Shown here: piece by piece, positions 24,546 to 34,498 of the stretch | How positions within the stretch are numbered: the first letter of the stretch is position 1 | How the letters are laid out: every line of letters begins with the position of its first letter | From: Gluconobacter morbifer G707 | GTDB taxonomy: Bacteria > Pseudomonadota > Alphaproteobacteria > Acetobacterales > Acetobacteraceae | Length of the DNA: 64,000 bases | Assembly (NCBI RefSeq): GCF_000234355.1 | Contig: NZ_AGQV01000010.1 | Coordinates: 1 to 64,000, forward strand | Reading direction: 5' to 3' | Notes under the pieces: model-generated | The model's database searches: none | What the model saw: only the letters and a program-made list of their open reading frames with translations | What the model was told of the DNA's origin: nothing | Program-made: the position numbers and the translations under genes

Positions 24546-25118
24546 TCAGAGTCGTCGCAGGCGCTCTGGAAGATAGTCTACCGGAACGTCCCATTCCTCC
24601 CGCACCACGGATCGGACCGTGAATCCTGCCCGATGGTAATTCGGCAGGGCATGAGGATGATCGAGGCTGCAGGTATTGACGCGCAGTCGCCAGCCTCCAT
24701 TTGCGAAGGCCTGCGCCACGGCACAGTCCAGTAATACGCGACCCAACCCCTTGCCTACAGCGGATGGGACAAGGCCGAAATAGGCCAGATTAGCATCTCC
24801 CCGCTCCCGAAGGTCCAGTTCGTAAAACCCCAGCGACTCTCCCGCAGCATCCCACAACACCATGAAATGCACATCCGGATCGTGAAGAATGGCGGCGAGT
24901 TCGGCATCCGGCATGGGACGCCGCATCCACCAGCAGTATTCCCCACCGACTTCCTGATAAAGCCGGCGATAGAGCGCAATCGCCGGAGCATCGACACGTG
25001 TCAGGGACAGACCGTCCGGGACTACGGGAAACGGTCGTGGCACCCGGGTCTCCAGGAACGTGACCTCCACGACCAGACGGGCCGTGGGAGACGAGGGAAA
25101 AGGCCGCTCCCGCAGCAT
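24546..25118 (-). CDS. GNAT-family N-acetyltransferase
   Basis: A 190-residue acetyltransferase. The central and C-terminal parts follow the GNAT fold: FMVLWDAAGESLGFYELDL, then AYFGLVPSAVGKGLGRVLLD carrying the acetyl-CoA pyrophosphate loop (x-x-G-K-G-L-G), then the late strand VNTCSLDHPHALPNYHRAGF. The substrate cannot be predicted. It begins 11 bases after rpoD on the same strand and may be read through from it. Confidence 0.85.
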   Translation of the reverse strand: MLRERPFPSSPTARLVVEVTFLETRVPRPFPVVPDGLSLTRVDAPAIALYRRLYQEVGGEYCWWMRRPMPDAELAAILHDPDVHFMVLWDAAGESLGFYELDLRERGDANLAYFGLVPSAVGKGLGRVLLDCAVAQAFANGGWRLRVNTCSLDHPHALPNYHRAGFTVRSVVREEWDVPVDYLPERLRRL

Positions 25119-25129
25119 GACAGACCGGC

Positions 25130-27073
25130 TCAGTTGTCGTCGAGAAAGGAACGCAGCTTGCGGCTCCGGCTTGGATGCTTGAGCTTTCGCAGCGCCTTTG
25201 CCTCGATCTGGCGGATACGCTCACGGGTCACATTGAACTGCTGCCCGACTTCCTCAAGCGTGTGATCCGTATTCATGCCAATCCCGAAACGCATCCGCAG
25301 CACGCGCTCTTCACGCGGCGTCAGAGACGCCAGAACGCGCGTCGTAGCCTCGCGCAGGTTGGTCTGGATCGCCGCGTCCAGCGGAATGACGGCTGTCTTG
25401 TCCTCAATGAAGTCTCCCAGATGGCTGTCTTCCTCGTCACCGATCGGTGTTTCAAGGGAGATCGGCTCCTTGGCGATCTTCAGAACCTTCCGGACCTTTT
25501 CCAGTGGCATGCCCAGCTTTTCAGCCAGTTCCTCCGGAGCCGGCTCACGCCCGATCTCATGCAGCATCTGGCGCGACGTACGAACCAGCTTGTTGATCGT
25601 CTCAATCATATGAACCGGAATACGGATCGTCTTGGCCTGATCCGCGATCGACCGCGTGATTGCCTGGCGGATCCACCAAGTGGCATAGGTCGAGAACTTA
25701 TAACCGCGACGGTATTCGAATTTGTCCACGGCCTTCATCAGACCGATATTGCCTTCCTGAATGAGATCCAAGAACTGAAGACCGCGATTTGTGTATTTCT
25801 TGGCAATCGAGATCACCAGACGCAGATTCGCTTCGATCATCTCCTTCTTGGCACGCGTGGAATCACGTTCGCCACGGGAAATGGTCGCGTAGACACGTCG
25901 GAATTCCCCAACCGGAAGCCCCGTCTCGTGGGAGAGGGTTGCAATCTCGGCCCGCAGGCTACGTAGCGGCTCGAGATGCTTGGTCGTCAGGTTTTTCCAG
26001 CCCTTGCCCGGCAGTTTGCAGATCATGTCGATCCAGCTTGGATCAAGCTCGTGACTGCGATATTTCAGCAGGAAGTCGTCGCGGGAAATCTTGCAGCTTT
26101 CCGCCAGACGCATCATGCGCCCTTCAATCCCGTTCAGACGCTGGACATGCAGTTTGATCTGCGCCACCAGTTCTTCGATCCGGTTGTTGTGCAGATGGAC
26201 CTGCTCCACCAGACTGACCAGTTCATGGCGCAGGCTTTCATACACTTCCTCGGACTTGTCCGGGTAATCCTGCCCTGATGTCAACGCTTCGATCCGCTTG
26301 ATCTGAAGCTGACGCAGCTTGTGATAGAGCGGCTCGATGGCTTCGAAACGGGCAAGAATTTCCGGCTTCAGCTTTTCTTCCAGCGCGGACAGGGACAGAC
26401 CGCTGCCTTCCTGCTGTTCGCCGTCGCCTTCCTCGGCATCGTCATCGCTGTCCGTATCGTCGCCGTCTTCGCTTTCCTCGCCTTCACCTTCGGGTCCCGG
26501 CTCACCAGCCTGACTGGCCTCCAGATCCACGATATCACGCAGGAGCATTTCCTCGTTCTTGAGGCGCTCATGCCATGAAATGATAGCGCGAATGGTCAGC
26601 GGACTTTCACACAGCCCGCCAATCATTTCGTCACGACCGGCCTCGATCCGCTTGGCGATCGCGATTTCGCCCTCACGGGAGAGAAGCTCAACCGACCCCA
26701 TCTCGCGCAGATACATCCGGACAGGATCGTCCGTTCGGCTGGCAGCTTCGGCATCGACGTTGCCGCCCTGCGGCTCGTCCGATTCCTCTTCGCTTTCCTT
26801 TTCCTCGCGCGGTGCCTCGGGCTCTTCCTGCTCTTCGTTCTCAAGGACCTGAATGCCCATTTCGGACAGGGCCGCCATGACGTCCTCGATCTGCTCGGAA
26901 GACATCTGATCCTGTGGCAGGACGGCATTCAGCTCGTCAAAGGTGATGTGTCCCCGTTCGCGGCCCTTGGCGATCAGCCGCTTGACGGCAGCGGACTGCG
27001 TATCAAGGAGAGTTGTATCCCCCTCCTGTTCCTGCGCGTTCCGTTCCGTACCAGAGGCTGTTTTCGTCGCCAT
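25130..27073 (-). CDS. rpoD: RNA polymerase primary sigma factor (sigma-70)
   Basis: A 647-residue housekeeping sigma factor. Start at [12 protein letters not shown] (27073). Region 1.1 is followed by region 1.2 ([20 protein letters not shown]), an acidic non-conserved insert (about 185-235, many Asp/Glu), regions 2.1-2.4 ([38 protein letters not shown]), region 3 and region 4.2 ([20 protein letters not shown]). Regions 2.4 and 4.2 read the -10 and -35 boxes, so promoters here should follow a TTGACA-type -35. It lies 157 bases downstream of dnaG, preserving the dnaG-rpoD order of the macromolecular synthesis operon. Confidence 0.97.
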   Translation of the reverse strand: MATKTASGTERNAQEQEGDTTLLDTQSAAVKRLIAKGRERGHITFDELNAVLPQDQMSSEQIEDVMAALSEMGIQVLENEEQEEPEAPREEKESEEESDEPQGGNVDAEAASRTDDPVRMYLREMGSVELLSREGEIAIAKRIEAGRDEMIGGLCESPLTIRAIISWHERLKNEEMLLRDIVDLEASQAGEPGPEGEGEESEDGDDTDSDDDAEEGDGEQQEGSGLSLSALEEKLKPEILARFEAIEPLYHKLRQLQIKRIEALTSGQDYPDKSEEVYESLRHELVSLVEQVHLHNNRIEELVAQIKLHVQRLNGIEGRMMRLAESCKISRDDFLLKYRSHELDPSWIDMICKLPGKGWKNLTTKHLEPLRSLRAEIATLSHETGLPVGEFRRVYATISRGERDSTRAKKEMIEANLRLVISIAKKYTNRGLQFLDLIQEGNIGLMKAVDKFEYRRGYKFSTYATWWIRQAITRSIADQAKTIRIPVHMIETINKLVRTSRQMLHEIGREPAPEELAEKLGMPLEKVRKVLKIAKEPISLETPIGDEEDSHLGDFIEDKTAVIPLDAAIQTNLREATTRVLASLTPREERVLRMRFGIGMNTDHTLEEVGQQFNVTRERIRQIEAKALRKLKHPSRSRKLRSFLDDN

Positions 27074-27230
27074 GCGTCTCTCCGTCAACTCCGCCGTAAG
27101 CAAGCAATTCGGCAGGGTGCAGGTGGTCCATCCTGATTTCTAAGTCAAGGTCAGCAATCAAAAGAATGCAACTATTGATGCTGAAAAAACGTTGCGGGCT
27201 TTCTGACCCAGCGCTTTCAAGGGACCGTTT

Positions 27231-29060
27231 CTAGACGGTTTCTCCCCGCCGCAGCGCTTCCAGAACCCGCATCCGCGCCAGCAGGCCCGGCGGGAACGAC
27301 GCCCCACTTTCAGCCGCTGGCGGAGCATCGGGTGCGTAGGCTTTCATGATCTCGGCCTGGATATCGGTGGTGACTTCCCTTTCAAAGTTCTGGAAATTCA
27401 CCAGCCCGTAAAAGTGCCACCAGCTTTCCACGACTTCCACTTTCATCACGTCGTCGCGGTCCCGTCCGCCACCGATCTCCCGAGGCATCGGCCCATCAAG
27501 AATGCGATCCGCAAGATCGACCAGTCCCTGGGCCTCAAGCCATGCCCTTGCCTTTTCACATATAAGGTCATCCTCCTGGCAGAACCAGTCCAGCAGGGCA
27601 GCGCGCAGCATTTCCAGATCCGGTGGCAGGACGAGGCTGCCATAGGCCTGCTCCACCTGGGTCAGGATGTCGGGATGATGCAGCACCAGAGCCGTCAGGA
27701 CGTTCAACCGCTCCAGCGCGCCTTGTTCTACCGGACGCGACCCTGTCGAAGCCTGTGTGGAAAGCGGCAGAGTCTTTTCTCCATCCTTCCGCTGGAATTT
27801 TTTTCGACGGAAGCGGGCGAAGAACATGTCCAGCAATGTGCTGCGATATTCAGACGCAAGCGCTCGGTCGGGGATCAGACGGGACAGTGCCACCAGTTTC
27901 TCTCGCAGTGCAGCCCTCTGGTCCGGACCGGGATCCACCATCCCCGCCGTCAGCAATCCGAACAGTTCTTCCGCAAGAGACGTCGCGCCCTGAAGGATCT
28001 CCACCATGGCCGCCGCACCGCGACTGCGAATCAGGCTGTCAGGATCGTCCCGGGGGTCCAGACGGCAGAAGCGCAATGTCCGCTCTGATGACAGCAGCGG
28101 CAGCGCCACCTCACAGACCCGCAGCGCCGCCCGCGCTCCTGCTGCGTCGCCATCCAGACACAGAATGGGCGATGGAGACATGCGCCAGAGCAGTTCAAGC
28201 TGCTCTTCGCCCATAGCCGTTCCCAAAGGCGCCACAGCCCCGGGGAAACCAGCCTGAGCCAGTGCGATCACGTCCATGTAGCCTTCGACGACCACGAGAT
28301 CGGCACCTTTATGGACGCCCTCCCGCGCGAGATCGAGGTTGTAAAGGGTACGTCGTTTGGCAAAGAGCGCCGTCTCAGGGCCGTTGAGATACTTGGGCTG
28401 GCCATCGCCAAGTGTCCTGGCGCCGAACGAGATCAGCCGCCCACGGCGGTCACGGATGGGAAACGTGACGCGATTGAAAAACAGTTCGCCTTTCGGGGCG
28501 CCACTTTCATCGACACGCATAATTCCCGCACGCGCCAGCATCTCCGCGGTCACCCCTTGCGGGCGCAATTCCTCGACAAGTCGGCGCCCGTCTCCGGACC
28601 ACCCCAGACCGAAACGCTCAATCGTTTCATCTGCTACCCCCCGCCCCCGGAGATAAGCCAGCCCTTCCCTTCCTTCGGGAAGGTAAAGCCGCCGACGATA
28701 ACTGGCCTGCACCAGTTCCAGCACGTCTGCGAGAGATCTGGCTTCACGGCTACGCGCTTCTGTCCGGGGGTCGGATTTCGGAACCTCCAACCCGGCTTCC
28801 GCCGCTAGTTGCTCTACGGCTTCGGGAAAACTGCGCCCCTCACTCTGCATGACATAAGAGATCGCATCCCCATGCACGCCACAGCCGAAGCAGTGGAAAT
28901 GGTCGTCATAAATATAGAAAGACGGCGTTTTTTCGCCGTGGAACGGACAACATATCTTCCAGTTTCGCCCCGAACGGACAAGCTTGTTCCGGCGCCCAAT
29001 CAGGGACGGCAGAGGCGTGCGGTTGCGAATTTCGTCCAGAAAGGCGGCATCGAACGCCAT
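27231..29060 (-). CDS. dnaG: DNA primase
   Basis: A 609-residue bacterial primase that lays RNA primers at the replication fork. The N-terminal CHC2 zinc domain has C38, H41, C57 and C60 (CPFHGEKTPSF ... FHCFGCGVHGD). The central RNA-polymerase/TOPRIM domain shows LISFGARTLGDGQPKYLNGPE, VVEGYMDVIALAQAG and the metal motif LDGDAAG. The C-terminal helicase-binding part is weakly conserved, as usual. It is divergent from pntAA across a 355-base gap. Confidence 0.96.
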   Translation of the reverse strand: MAFDAAFLDEIRNRTPLPSLIGRRNKLVRSGRNWKICCPFHGEKTPSFYIYDDHFHCFGCGVHGDAISYVMQSEGRSFPEAVEQLAAEAGLEVPKSDPRTEARSREARSLADVLELVQASYRRRLYLPEGREGLAYLRGRGVADETIERFGLGWSGDGRRLVEELRPQGVTAEMLARAGIMRVDESGAPKGELFFNRVTFPIRDRRGRLISFGARTLGDGQPKYLNGPETALFAKRRTLYNLDLAREGVHKGADLVVVEGYMDVIALAQAGFPGAVAPLGTAMGEEQLELLWRMSPSPILCLDGDAAGARAALRVCEVALPLLSSERTLRFCRLDPRDDPDSLIRSRGAAAMVEILQGATSLAEELFGLLTAGMVDPGPDQRAALREKLVALSRLIPDRALASEYRSTLLDMFFARFRRKKFQRKDGEKTLPLSTQASTGSRPVEQGALERLNVLTALVLHHPDILTQVEQAYGSLVLPPDLEMLRAALLDWFCQEDDLICEKARAWLEAQGLVDLADRILDGPMPREIGGGRDRDDVMKVEVVESWWHFYGLVNFQNFEREVTTDIQAEIMKAYAPDAPPAAESGASFPPGLLARMRVLEALRRGETV

Positions 29061-29415
29061 GGGTCAGAAAAAATCCCTCTCGGTTTCAGGGAAACGGTTT
29101 CAGAAAACAGGCCATTCTTCTCATACAAGAGGTCATTCATGACCGGAAGTGAAAGGGAAGTTCCGTAGCATCCTTGCCCTCGCAGAGACGTGATAATGAC
29201 CTCAACATAATTATTTCAAAAAATGTCCATTATTTTCGGTGGGTTCGGGAATGGCCCAAAAGTTCCCTCCTGAAGTTATTTTTTTCTTTTGACACTCATC
29301 AAGGGCCTGAGTGGAAATAAGGCGTCATGTGACATTTGAATCAGGACGCAGGTCCGGGCTTCATGAATATCGGCACTTTCCTGCGCTCCGACAGATAGAC
29401 GCAGGATTGCAATTT
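29061..29415. other. Divergent intergenic region dnaG / pntAA
   Basis: No gene is visible. The part nearest dnaG contains a direct repeat CGGTTTCAG (two copies at about 29080-29103) and several A/T-rich tracts (about 29210-29235 and 29275-29290). The candidate pntAA promoter is in the right half. No terminator hairpin was seen. Confidence 0.5.
29289..29317 (+). promoter_or_regulatory. Candidate sigma-70 promoter of the pnt-adh operon
   Basis: A perfect TTGACA (29289-29294), a 17-base spacer, then TGGAAA in a TGGAAATA context (29312-29319). The -10 is far from consensus, but the same arrangement recurs at 35558-35586. It would start transcription about 90 bases upstream of the pntAA ATG. Confidence 0.45.
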
Positions 29416-30666
29416 ATGGCTGTCAAAATCGCAGTACTGAAGGAAAAGGACGAAGGAGGCGAACGGCGCGTCGCCCTCATCCCGCAGGTTGCTGGCCGAC
29501 TGGCCGGCCTCGATGTGTCCTTTTCGATGGAGAACGGAGCAGGTCTCGCCTCTTCTTATCCCGATGAACTCTACAAGGGCGTGACCCTGTCACCGGACCG
29601 CAACGCAGTGGTTTCGGATGCTGATATCGTTCTGGCTGTCCAGCCGCCTGCACTGGATGTCGTCGGAGCGATGAAACCAGGCGCCATTCTGATTTCGTTC
29701 ATTTACGGCCGGAATCATCCCGATCTCGTCAAGGCCCTGCGGGACCGGAAGATCACGACGTTCGCCATGGAACTCGTGCCCCGCATTTCCCGTGCGCAGG
29801 CTATGGACGCCCTCTCCAGTCAGGCAACACTGGCAGGGTATTACTCCGTGCTGCTCGGCTCGGTGAACATGCCCAAAATTTTGCCCATGATGACCACAGC
29901 CGTCGGCTCGCTTCGGGCGGCACAGGTTCTGGTCATGGGGCTGGGCGTGGCCGGCCTTCAGGCCCTTGCCACCGCCAAACGCCTCGGCGCCATTACGGAG
30001 GGATATGACGTCCGCCCCGAAACGAAGGAAGAGGCGCAGTCCCTCGGGGCCAAATTCGTTGATACGGGGGTGGATGCCACCGGTAAGGGCGGATATGCCC
30101 GCGAACTGACGGATGAGGAAAAGCAGAAGGTCCGCAAGGCCCTGAGTGATCACATCGCCCGTTCGGACCTGATTGTGACCACCGCCGCCGTTCCGGGCAA
30201 ACGCGCCCCGCGCCTGATCGATGCGGAACAGATCAAGGCCATGAAACCCGGTGCCGTCATCGTGGATCTCGGCGCTGAAGGCGGCGGGAACTGCGAGGGC
30301 ACCGTCACGGGGCAGACCGTCCAGGTCGGGCCGACGAAAATTATCGGTCCGGTCAATGTGCCGTCGATGCTCGCGGAACAGGCCAGCGAACTTTACTCCA
30401 AGAACATCATGCATCTGCTTCAGGCCATCGTCACGAAAGACAAGGGCATCACCCTCGATTTCACGGACGATGTCATTTCCGGCACCTGCCTGACCCATGA
30501 CGGCTACATCACGAATGACGGCATCCGTCAGGCCGTTGATCCCAACTCGCCTGCTCCGCCTGCCCCTGCACTCGCCACTCCCGCTCCCGCAGCGGCGACA
30601 CCGGCGGCTTCGGAACAGACCCCGGCTGCACAGCCCGCCACGTCCGGCAAGGAGACTGCGCAATGA
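29416..30666 (+). CDS. pntAA: Proton-translocating NAD(P) transhydrogenase, alpha subunit part 1 (domain I)
   Basis: A 416-residue soluble NAD(H)-binding subunit of the split-type transhydrogenase. Start MAVKIAVLKEKDEGGERRVA (29416) preceded by AGGA. NAD-binding region: LVMGLGVAGLQALATAKRLG, and the mobile-loop/contact region LVPRISRAQAMDALSSQATL. The C-terminus carries an Ala/Pro-rich linker (about 375-416). With pntAB and pntB it uses the proton gradient to drive hydride transfer from NADH to NADP. In an organism that oxidises sugars mainly in the periplasm and has an NADP-based pentose phosphate pathway, it balances the two pools. Its stop overlaps the pntAB start. Confidence 0.95.
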   Translation: MAVKIAVLKEKDEGGERRVALIPQVAGRLAGLDVSFSMENGAGLASSYPDELYKGVTLSPDRNAVVSDADIVLAVQPPALDVVGAMKPGAILISFIYGRNHPDLVKALRDRKITTFAMELVPRISRAQAMDALSSQATLAGYYSVLLGSVNMPKILPMMTTAVGSLRAAQVLVMGLGVAGLQALATAKRLGAITEGYDVRPETKEEAQSLGAKFVDTGVDATGKGGYARELTDEEKQKVRKALSDHIARSDLIVTTAAVPGKRAPRLIDAEQIKAMKPGAVIVDLGAEGGGNCEGTVTGQTVQVGPTKIIGPVNVPSMLAEQASELYSKNIMHLLQAIVTKDKGITLDFTDDVISGTCLTHDGYITNDGIRQAVDPNSPAPPAPALATPAPAAATPAASEQTPAAQPATSGKETAQ

Positions 30667-31007
30667 TTACCGCAATGACCTTCGTCATCGCCCTCTACAT
30701 TTTCATGCTCGCGGCCTTCACGGGTTACGAAGTCATCAGCCGCGTTCCCTCCATCCTTCATACGCCGCTGATGTCGGGCTCGAACTTCGTTCATGGTATC
30801 GTGGTGATCGGGGCGCTGGCAGCCCTGTTCAATGCATCCTCCGTGCTTGAACAGGTCGTTGGCTTTTTCGGTGTCATGCTCGGCGCCGGCAATGTCGTCG
30901 GTGGCTATGTCGTGACAGACCGGATGCTGGCCATGTTCAAGCCAAGCGCCAAGAAGGGCGCCGCGCCTGCCCAGACCACTCCCGCCAAGGAAGGGGCCAA
31001 GGCATGA
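30663..31007 (+). CDS. pntAB: NAD(P) transhydrogenase, alpha subunit part 2 (membrane)
   Basis: A 114-residue membrane protein with three to four helices (FVIALYIFMLAAFTGYEVIS; SNFVHGIVVIGALAALFN; VVGFFGVMLGAGNVVGGYVV), then a soluble Ala/Lys-rich tail. It corresponds to the membrane end of PntA in two-gene systems. Its start overlaps pntAA and its stop overlaps pntB (ATGA both times), giving tight coupling. Confidence 0.94.
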   Translation: MITAMTFVIALYIFMLAAFTGYEVISRVPSILHTPLMSGSNFVHGIVVIGALAALFNASSVLEQVVGFFGVMLGAGNVVGGYVVTDRMLAMFKPSAKKGAAPAQTTPAKEGAKA

Positions 31008-32425
31008 TCATCCTTGATTACATCGTCGCGTTTGCCGGACTGATCGCATCCTACCTGCTGATTTCCGGTCTCAAACGCATGTCCTCTCCCGTCACAGCCG
31101 TTCAGGGTATCGTGACAGCGGGCAAGGCCATGATCTTCGTCGTGGCTGTCACCTTTCTCCAGATTTTCAACGTGTCGGATGCGGCCCAGCCTTATCTGCC
31201 GATGAACGTCGTTCTCGCCATTGCCGCTCTGCTGATCGGTGGTGGCTGGGCTGGCTGGAAAGGCCGTCGCGTCGAGATGACGGCCATGCCGCAGATGGTC
31301 GCCCTCTTCAACGGCGCCGGCGGCGGCGCGGCGGCGGCCGTTTCCGTCATCGCTCTCACTGGCCCCAAGGATAACGGGTATCTGCCCCTGTTCGTGACGG
31401 TCGCGGGCGGGCTGATCGGCAGCATCTCCCTTTCCGGCTCCCTGATCGCCTGGGCCAAGCTGGATGGACGCCTGAAGAAACCCATGCGCTTCTCGGGCCA
31501 GCGTGTCTTCAATGCCGCGCTGTTCATGATCGCGCTTCTGTTCGGCTTCATTTCCGTCGCGCTGTTCCATCAGCCGGGTGGCGGCTTCTTCACCTTCCTA
31601 TTCTTCGCTACTGCGCTGGTCTTTGGCATTGCCATGACCGCCCCGATTGGCGGCGCGGACATGCCTGTCGTCATTTCGCTGTATAACGCCTTCACGGGTC
31701 TTGCAGTGGGACTTGAAGGTTACGTCATGGCCGATCCGGCCCTGATGATTGCCGGCATGGTGGTCGGTGCAGCCGGCGCGCTGCTGACGATCATGATGGC
31801 AAAGGGCATGAACCGCTCCATCTCCAACGTACTGTTCAGCAATTTCGGCGAAGCGGCGAAAGCCGGCCCTGGTGGCCCGCAGAAAGAAGCAAAATCCGTC
31901 AGTCCGGCGGATGCTGCCACCACGATGCGCTATGCATCCTCGGTCATCATCGTTCCGGGTTATGGTCTGGCTGTCGCACAGGCGCAGGGCAAGCTATACG
32001 AATTCGTCAAGCAGCTTCAGACTGATGGCGTGGACGTGAAATTCGCCATCCATCCCGTCGCTGGCCGTATGCCGGGTCACATGAACGTCCTCCTCGCCGA
32101 GGCAGGCGTTCCTTACGACATGATTTATGACATGGATGACATCAACGACAGCTTCGCTGACACCGATGTCGCCCTCGTTATCGGCGCCAATGACGTGGTG
32201 AACCCCTCCGCCCGGACAGACAAGTCCTCCCCGATCTATGGGATGCCGATCCTCAACGCCGACAAGGCCCGTCAGGTCTTCGTCGTAAAGCGTGGCATGG
32301 GCATGGGATATTCCGCCGTCCAGAACCCGCTGTTCTTCCAGGATAACTGCGCCATGGTCTTCGGAGATGCTTCCGCAGTGCTCTCCAAGATGGTCGAGAC
32401 CGTCAAATCCCTCGGCACATCGTAA
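31004..32425 (+). CDS. pntB: NAD(P) transhydrogenase, beta subunit
   Basis: A 473-residue protein: eight to nine membrane helices (about 1-270) forming most of the proton channel, then the soluble NADP-binding domain III (about 295-473; SVIIVPGYGLAVAQAQGKLY, HPVAGRMPGHMNVLLAEAGV, VIGANDVVNPSA, KRGMGMGYSAVQNPLF). The GYG-x-x-x-A fold and the KRGMGMGY contact to NADP are intact, so it should be functional. Confidence 0.96.
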   Translation: MIILDYIVAFAGLIASYLLISGLKRMSSPVTAVQGIVTAGKAMIFVVAVTFLQIFNVSDAAQPYLPMNVVLAIAALLIGGGWAGWKGRRVEMTAMPQMVALFNGAGGGAAAAVSVIALTGPKDNGYLPLFVTVAGGLIGSISLSGSLIAWAKLDGRLKKPMRFSGQRVFNAALFMIALLFGFISVALFHQPGGGFFTFLFFATALVFGIAMTAPIGGADMPVVISLYNAFTGLAVGLEGYVMADPALMIAGMVVGAAGALLTIMMAKGMNRSISNVLFSNFGEAAKAGPGGPQKEAKSVSPADAATTMRYASSVIIVPGYGLAVAQAQGKLYEFVKQLQTDGVDVKFAIHPVAGRMPGHMNVLLAEAGVPYDMIYDMDDINDSFADTDVALVIGANDVVNPSARTDKSSPIYGMPILNADKARQVFVVKRGMGMGYSAVQNPLFFQDNCAMVFGDASAVLSKMVETVKSLGTS

Positions 32426-32456
32426 ATCCCGAAGACACAAGCAAGGAAACACCCTC

Positions 32457-33488
32457 ATGGCCGATACAATGCAAGCCGCCGTCGTTCGTGAATTTGGCAA
32501 ACCGCTCAGCATCGAGCGGGTGCCTGTTCCCGAGATCCGTCCGAACCAGATCCTGGTAAAGGTGGAGACCTGCGGCGTGTGTCACACGGACCTGCATGCT
32601 GCCCGGGGAGACTGGCCAACAAAACCGAACCCTCCCTTCATCCCCGGCCATGAGGGCGTTGGTCGTATCGTTGCGCTCGGCAGTCAGGTCGGCGATTTCG
32701 TCAAGGTAGGAGACCGGGTCGGCGTTCCCTGGCTCTATTCTGCCTGCGGGCATTGCGAACACTGTCTGGGTGGATGGGAAACGCTGTGCGAGAAGCAGGA
32801 AGACACCGGTTATTCCGTCAATGGCTGTTTCGCGGAATATGTCGCGGCTGATCCGAACTATGTTGCTCACCTTCCAGAAAATATTGACCCACTGGAAACA
32901 TCCCCCGTCCTCTGCGCCGGCCTGACCGTTTACAAAGGACTGAAAATGACGGAGGCCCGCCCTGGCCAGTGGGTTGCAGTCTCTGGCATCGGTGGTCTGG
33001 GACAGATGGCTGTCCAGTATGCCGTCGCCATGGGCATGAATGTCGTGGCGGTGGACATTGACGATGGCAAGCTGGAAACGGCCAAGAAGCTCGGTGCCGT
33101 CCTGACTGTCAACGCTAAGGACAGGGACCCGGCGAAATTCGTCCAGCAGGAAATAGGAGGCGCCCACGGCGCGCTCGTGACCGCCGTGGGCCGCACGGCC
33201 TTCGCACAGGCGATGGGTTATGCCCGTCGCGGCGGCACCATCGTCCTGAATGGCCTGCCACCAGGAGATTTCCCGATCTCGATTTTCGATATGGTCATGA
33301 ATGGTACCACGGTCCGTGGTTCCATCGTGGGAACACGACTGGACATGATCGAGGCTCTGGATTTCTTTGCACGTGGCAAGGTGAAATCCGTCGTCACGGC
33401 TGACAAACTGGAGAACATCAACACCATTTTCGACAATCTTCAGAATGGTCGCCTTGCGGGCCGTACCGTCCTCGATTTCCGGTCCTGA
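32457..33488 (+). CDS. adhP: Zinc-dependent alcohol dehydrogenase, AdhP type
   Basis: A 343-residue medium-chain dehydrogenase. Catalytic zinc ligands in TCGVCHTDLHAA and IPGHEGVGRI; four-cysteine structural zinc loop in ACGHCEHCLGGWETLC; Rossmann motif SGIGGLGQMAVQYA and an Asp after the second strand (VAVDIDDGK), suggesting NAD. Such AdhP enzymes interconvert ethanol and other primary alcohols with aldehydes in the cytoplasm. Start at 32457 follows AAGGAAA. It is 31 bases downstream of pntB, probably one operon, so NADH made by the alcohol dehydrogenase could feed the transhydrogenase. Confidence 0.92.
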   Translation: MADTMQAAVVREFGKPLSIERVPVPEIRPNQILVKVETCGVCHTDLHAARGDWPTKPNPPFIPGHEGVGRIVALGSQVGDFVKVGDRVGVPWLYSACGHCEHCLGGWETLCEKQEDTGYSVNGCFAEYVAADPNYVAHLPENIDPLETSPVLCAGLTVYKGLKMTEARPGQWVAVSGIGGLGQMAVQYAVAMGMNVVAVDIDDGKLETAKKLGAVLTVNAKDRDPAKFVQQEIGGAHGALVTAVGRTAFAQAMGYARRGGTIVLNGLPPGDFPISIFDMVMNGTTVRGSIVGTRLDMIEALDFFARGKVKSVVTADKLENINTIFDNLQNGRLAGRTVLDFRS

Positions 33489-33510
33489 TTCTAAGCTGGG
33501 AGACCACGCC

Positions 33511-34494
33511 ATGTTCGCCATGCAGCTCAATGCGCATCATACGCCCCTCGTCGGAATCGAACTGCCCGACCCCGAACCCGGCCCGGATGAAATCCGCATC
33601 CGGATCGGGGCCTGCGGCGTATGCCGTACGGATCTGCATGTCGTAGATGGTGAACTTCCCCACGCGAAACTCCCCATCATTCCCGGTCATGAGATCGTTG
33701 GCCGGATCGATAAACTGGGCAGCAACGTCAAGGGACTTTCCCTTGGCGAGCGCGTGGGCGTTCCCTGGCTCGGCCATACCTGCGGGCACTGTTATTACTG
33801 CACGCACGGCATGGAAAATCTCTGTGACCACCCTCTCTTCACAGGGTTTACCAAAAATGGTGGCTACGCCACCATGACCGTCGCAGATGCCCGCTATGCC
33901 TTTCCGATGGGAGACAAGGGAGAAGACAAGGATCTTGCCCCCCTGCTCTGCGCCGGACTGATCGGCTGGCGCTGTCTCAAGAAAGCCGGTGACGGAAAGA
34001 AGATCGGCCTGTACGGCTTCGGGGCTGCAGCCCATATCATCATTCAGGTCCTGCGCTGGCAGGGACGTGAAGTCTACGCCTTTACTTCACCTGGCGACAC
34101 ACAGAAACAGGATTTCGCCCGTTCCCTCGGTGCTACATGGGCTGGAGGTTCGGATGAACTTCCCCCCGAAGAGCTCGATGCCGTGATCCTGTTCGCGCCG
34201 GTTGGGCCGCTCGTTCCAGCCGGACTGAAAGCTATCCGGAAAGGTGGACGTGTCGTCTGTGGCGGCATTCACATGAGCCCCATCCCATCGTTTTCCTACG
34301 ACATCTTGTGGGAGGAGCGCGAGATCGTTTCGGTCGCCAACCTGACACGGGCAGACGGACTGGAATTCCTCAAACTGGCACCAGAAGTCGGCATCAAGGT
34401 CACGAACACGCCCTATCCGCTTAAGAATGCCAACAAGGCGCTGGACGATCTGCGCCATGGCCGCTTCGACGGTGCAGCCGTCCTGATTCCCTGA
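33511..34494 (+). CDS. Zinc-binding alcohol dehydrogenase family protein
   Basis: A 327-residue medium-chain dehydrogenase, distinct from its neighbour. It has the catalytic zinc site CGVCRTDLHVVDGE and IIPGHEIVGRID, the structural zinc loop HTCGHCYYCTHGMENLC, and a nucleotide-binding region LYGFGAAAHIIIQVL in which the third glycine of the usual GxGxxG is replaced by alanine-rich sequence. Cofactor choice is therefore uncertain. The start at 33511 is 22 bases after the first adh, completing a pntAA-pntAB-pntB-adh-adh block. Substrate unknown; an alcohol/aldehyde pair is likely. Confidence 0.88.
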   Translation: MFAMQLNAHHTPLVGIELPDPEPGPDEIRIRIGACGVCRTDLHVVDGELPHAKLPIIPGHEIVGRIDKLGSNVKGLSLGERVGVPWLGHTCGHCYYCTHGMENLCDHPLFTGFTKNGGYATMTVADARYAFPMGDKGEDKDLAPLLCAGLIGWRCLKKAGDGKKIGLYGFGAAAHIIIQVLRWQGREVYAFTSPGDTQKQDFARSLGATWAGGSDELPPEELDAVILFAPVGPLVPAGLKAIRKGGRVVCGGIHMSPIPSFSYDILWEEREIVSVANLTRADGLEFLKLAPEVGIKVTNTPYPLKNANKALDDLRHGRFDGAAVLIP

Positions 34495-34498
34495 TCCC

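Noticed and set aside
29080-29103. Direct repeat CGGTTTCAG upstream of dnaG as a regulatory iteron
   Set aside because: Only two copies with a 5-base gap and no related copies nearby; too little to support a function.
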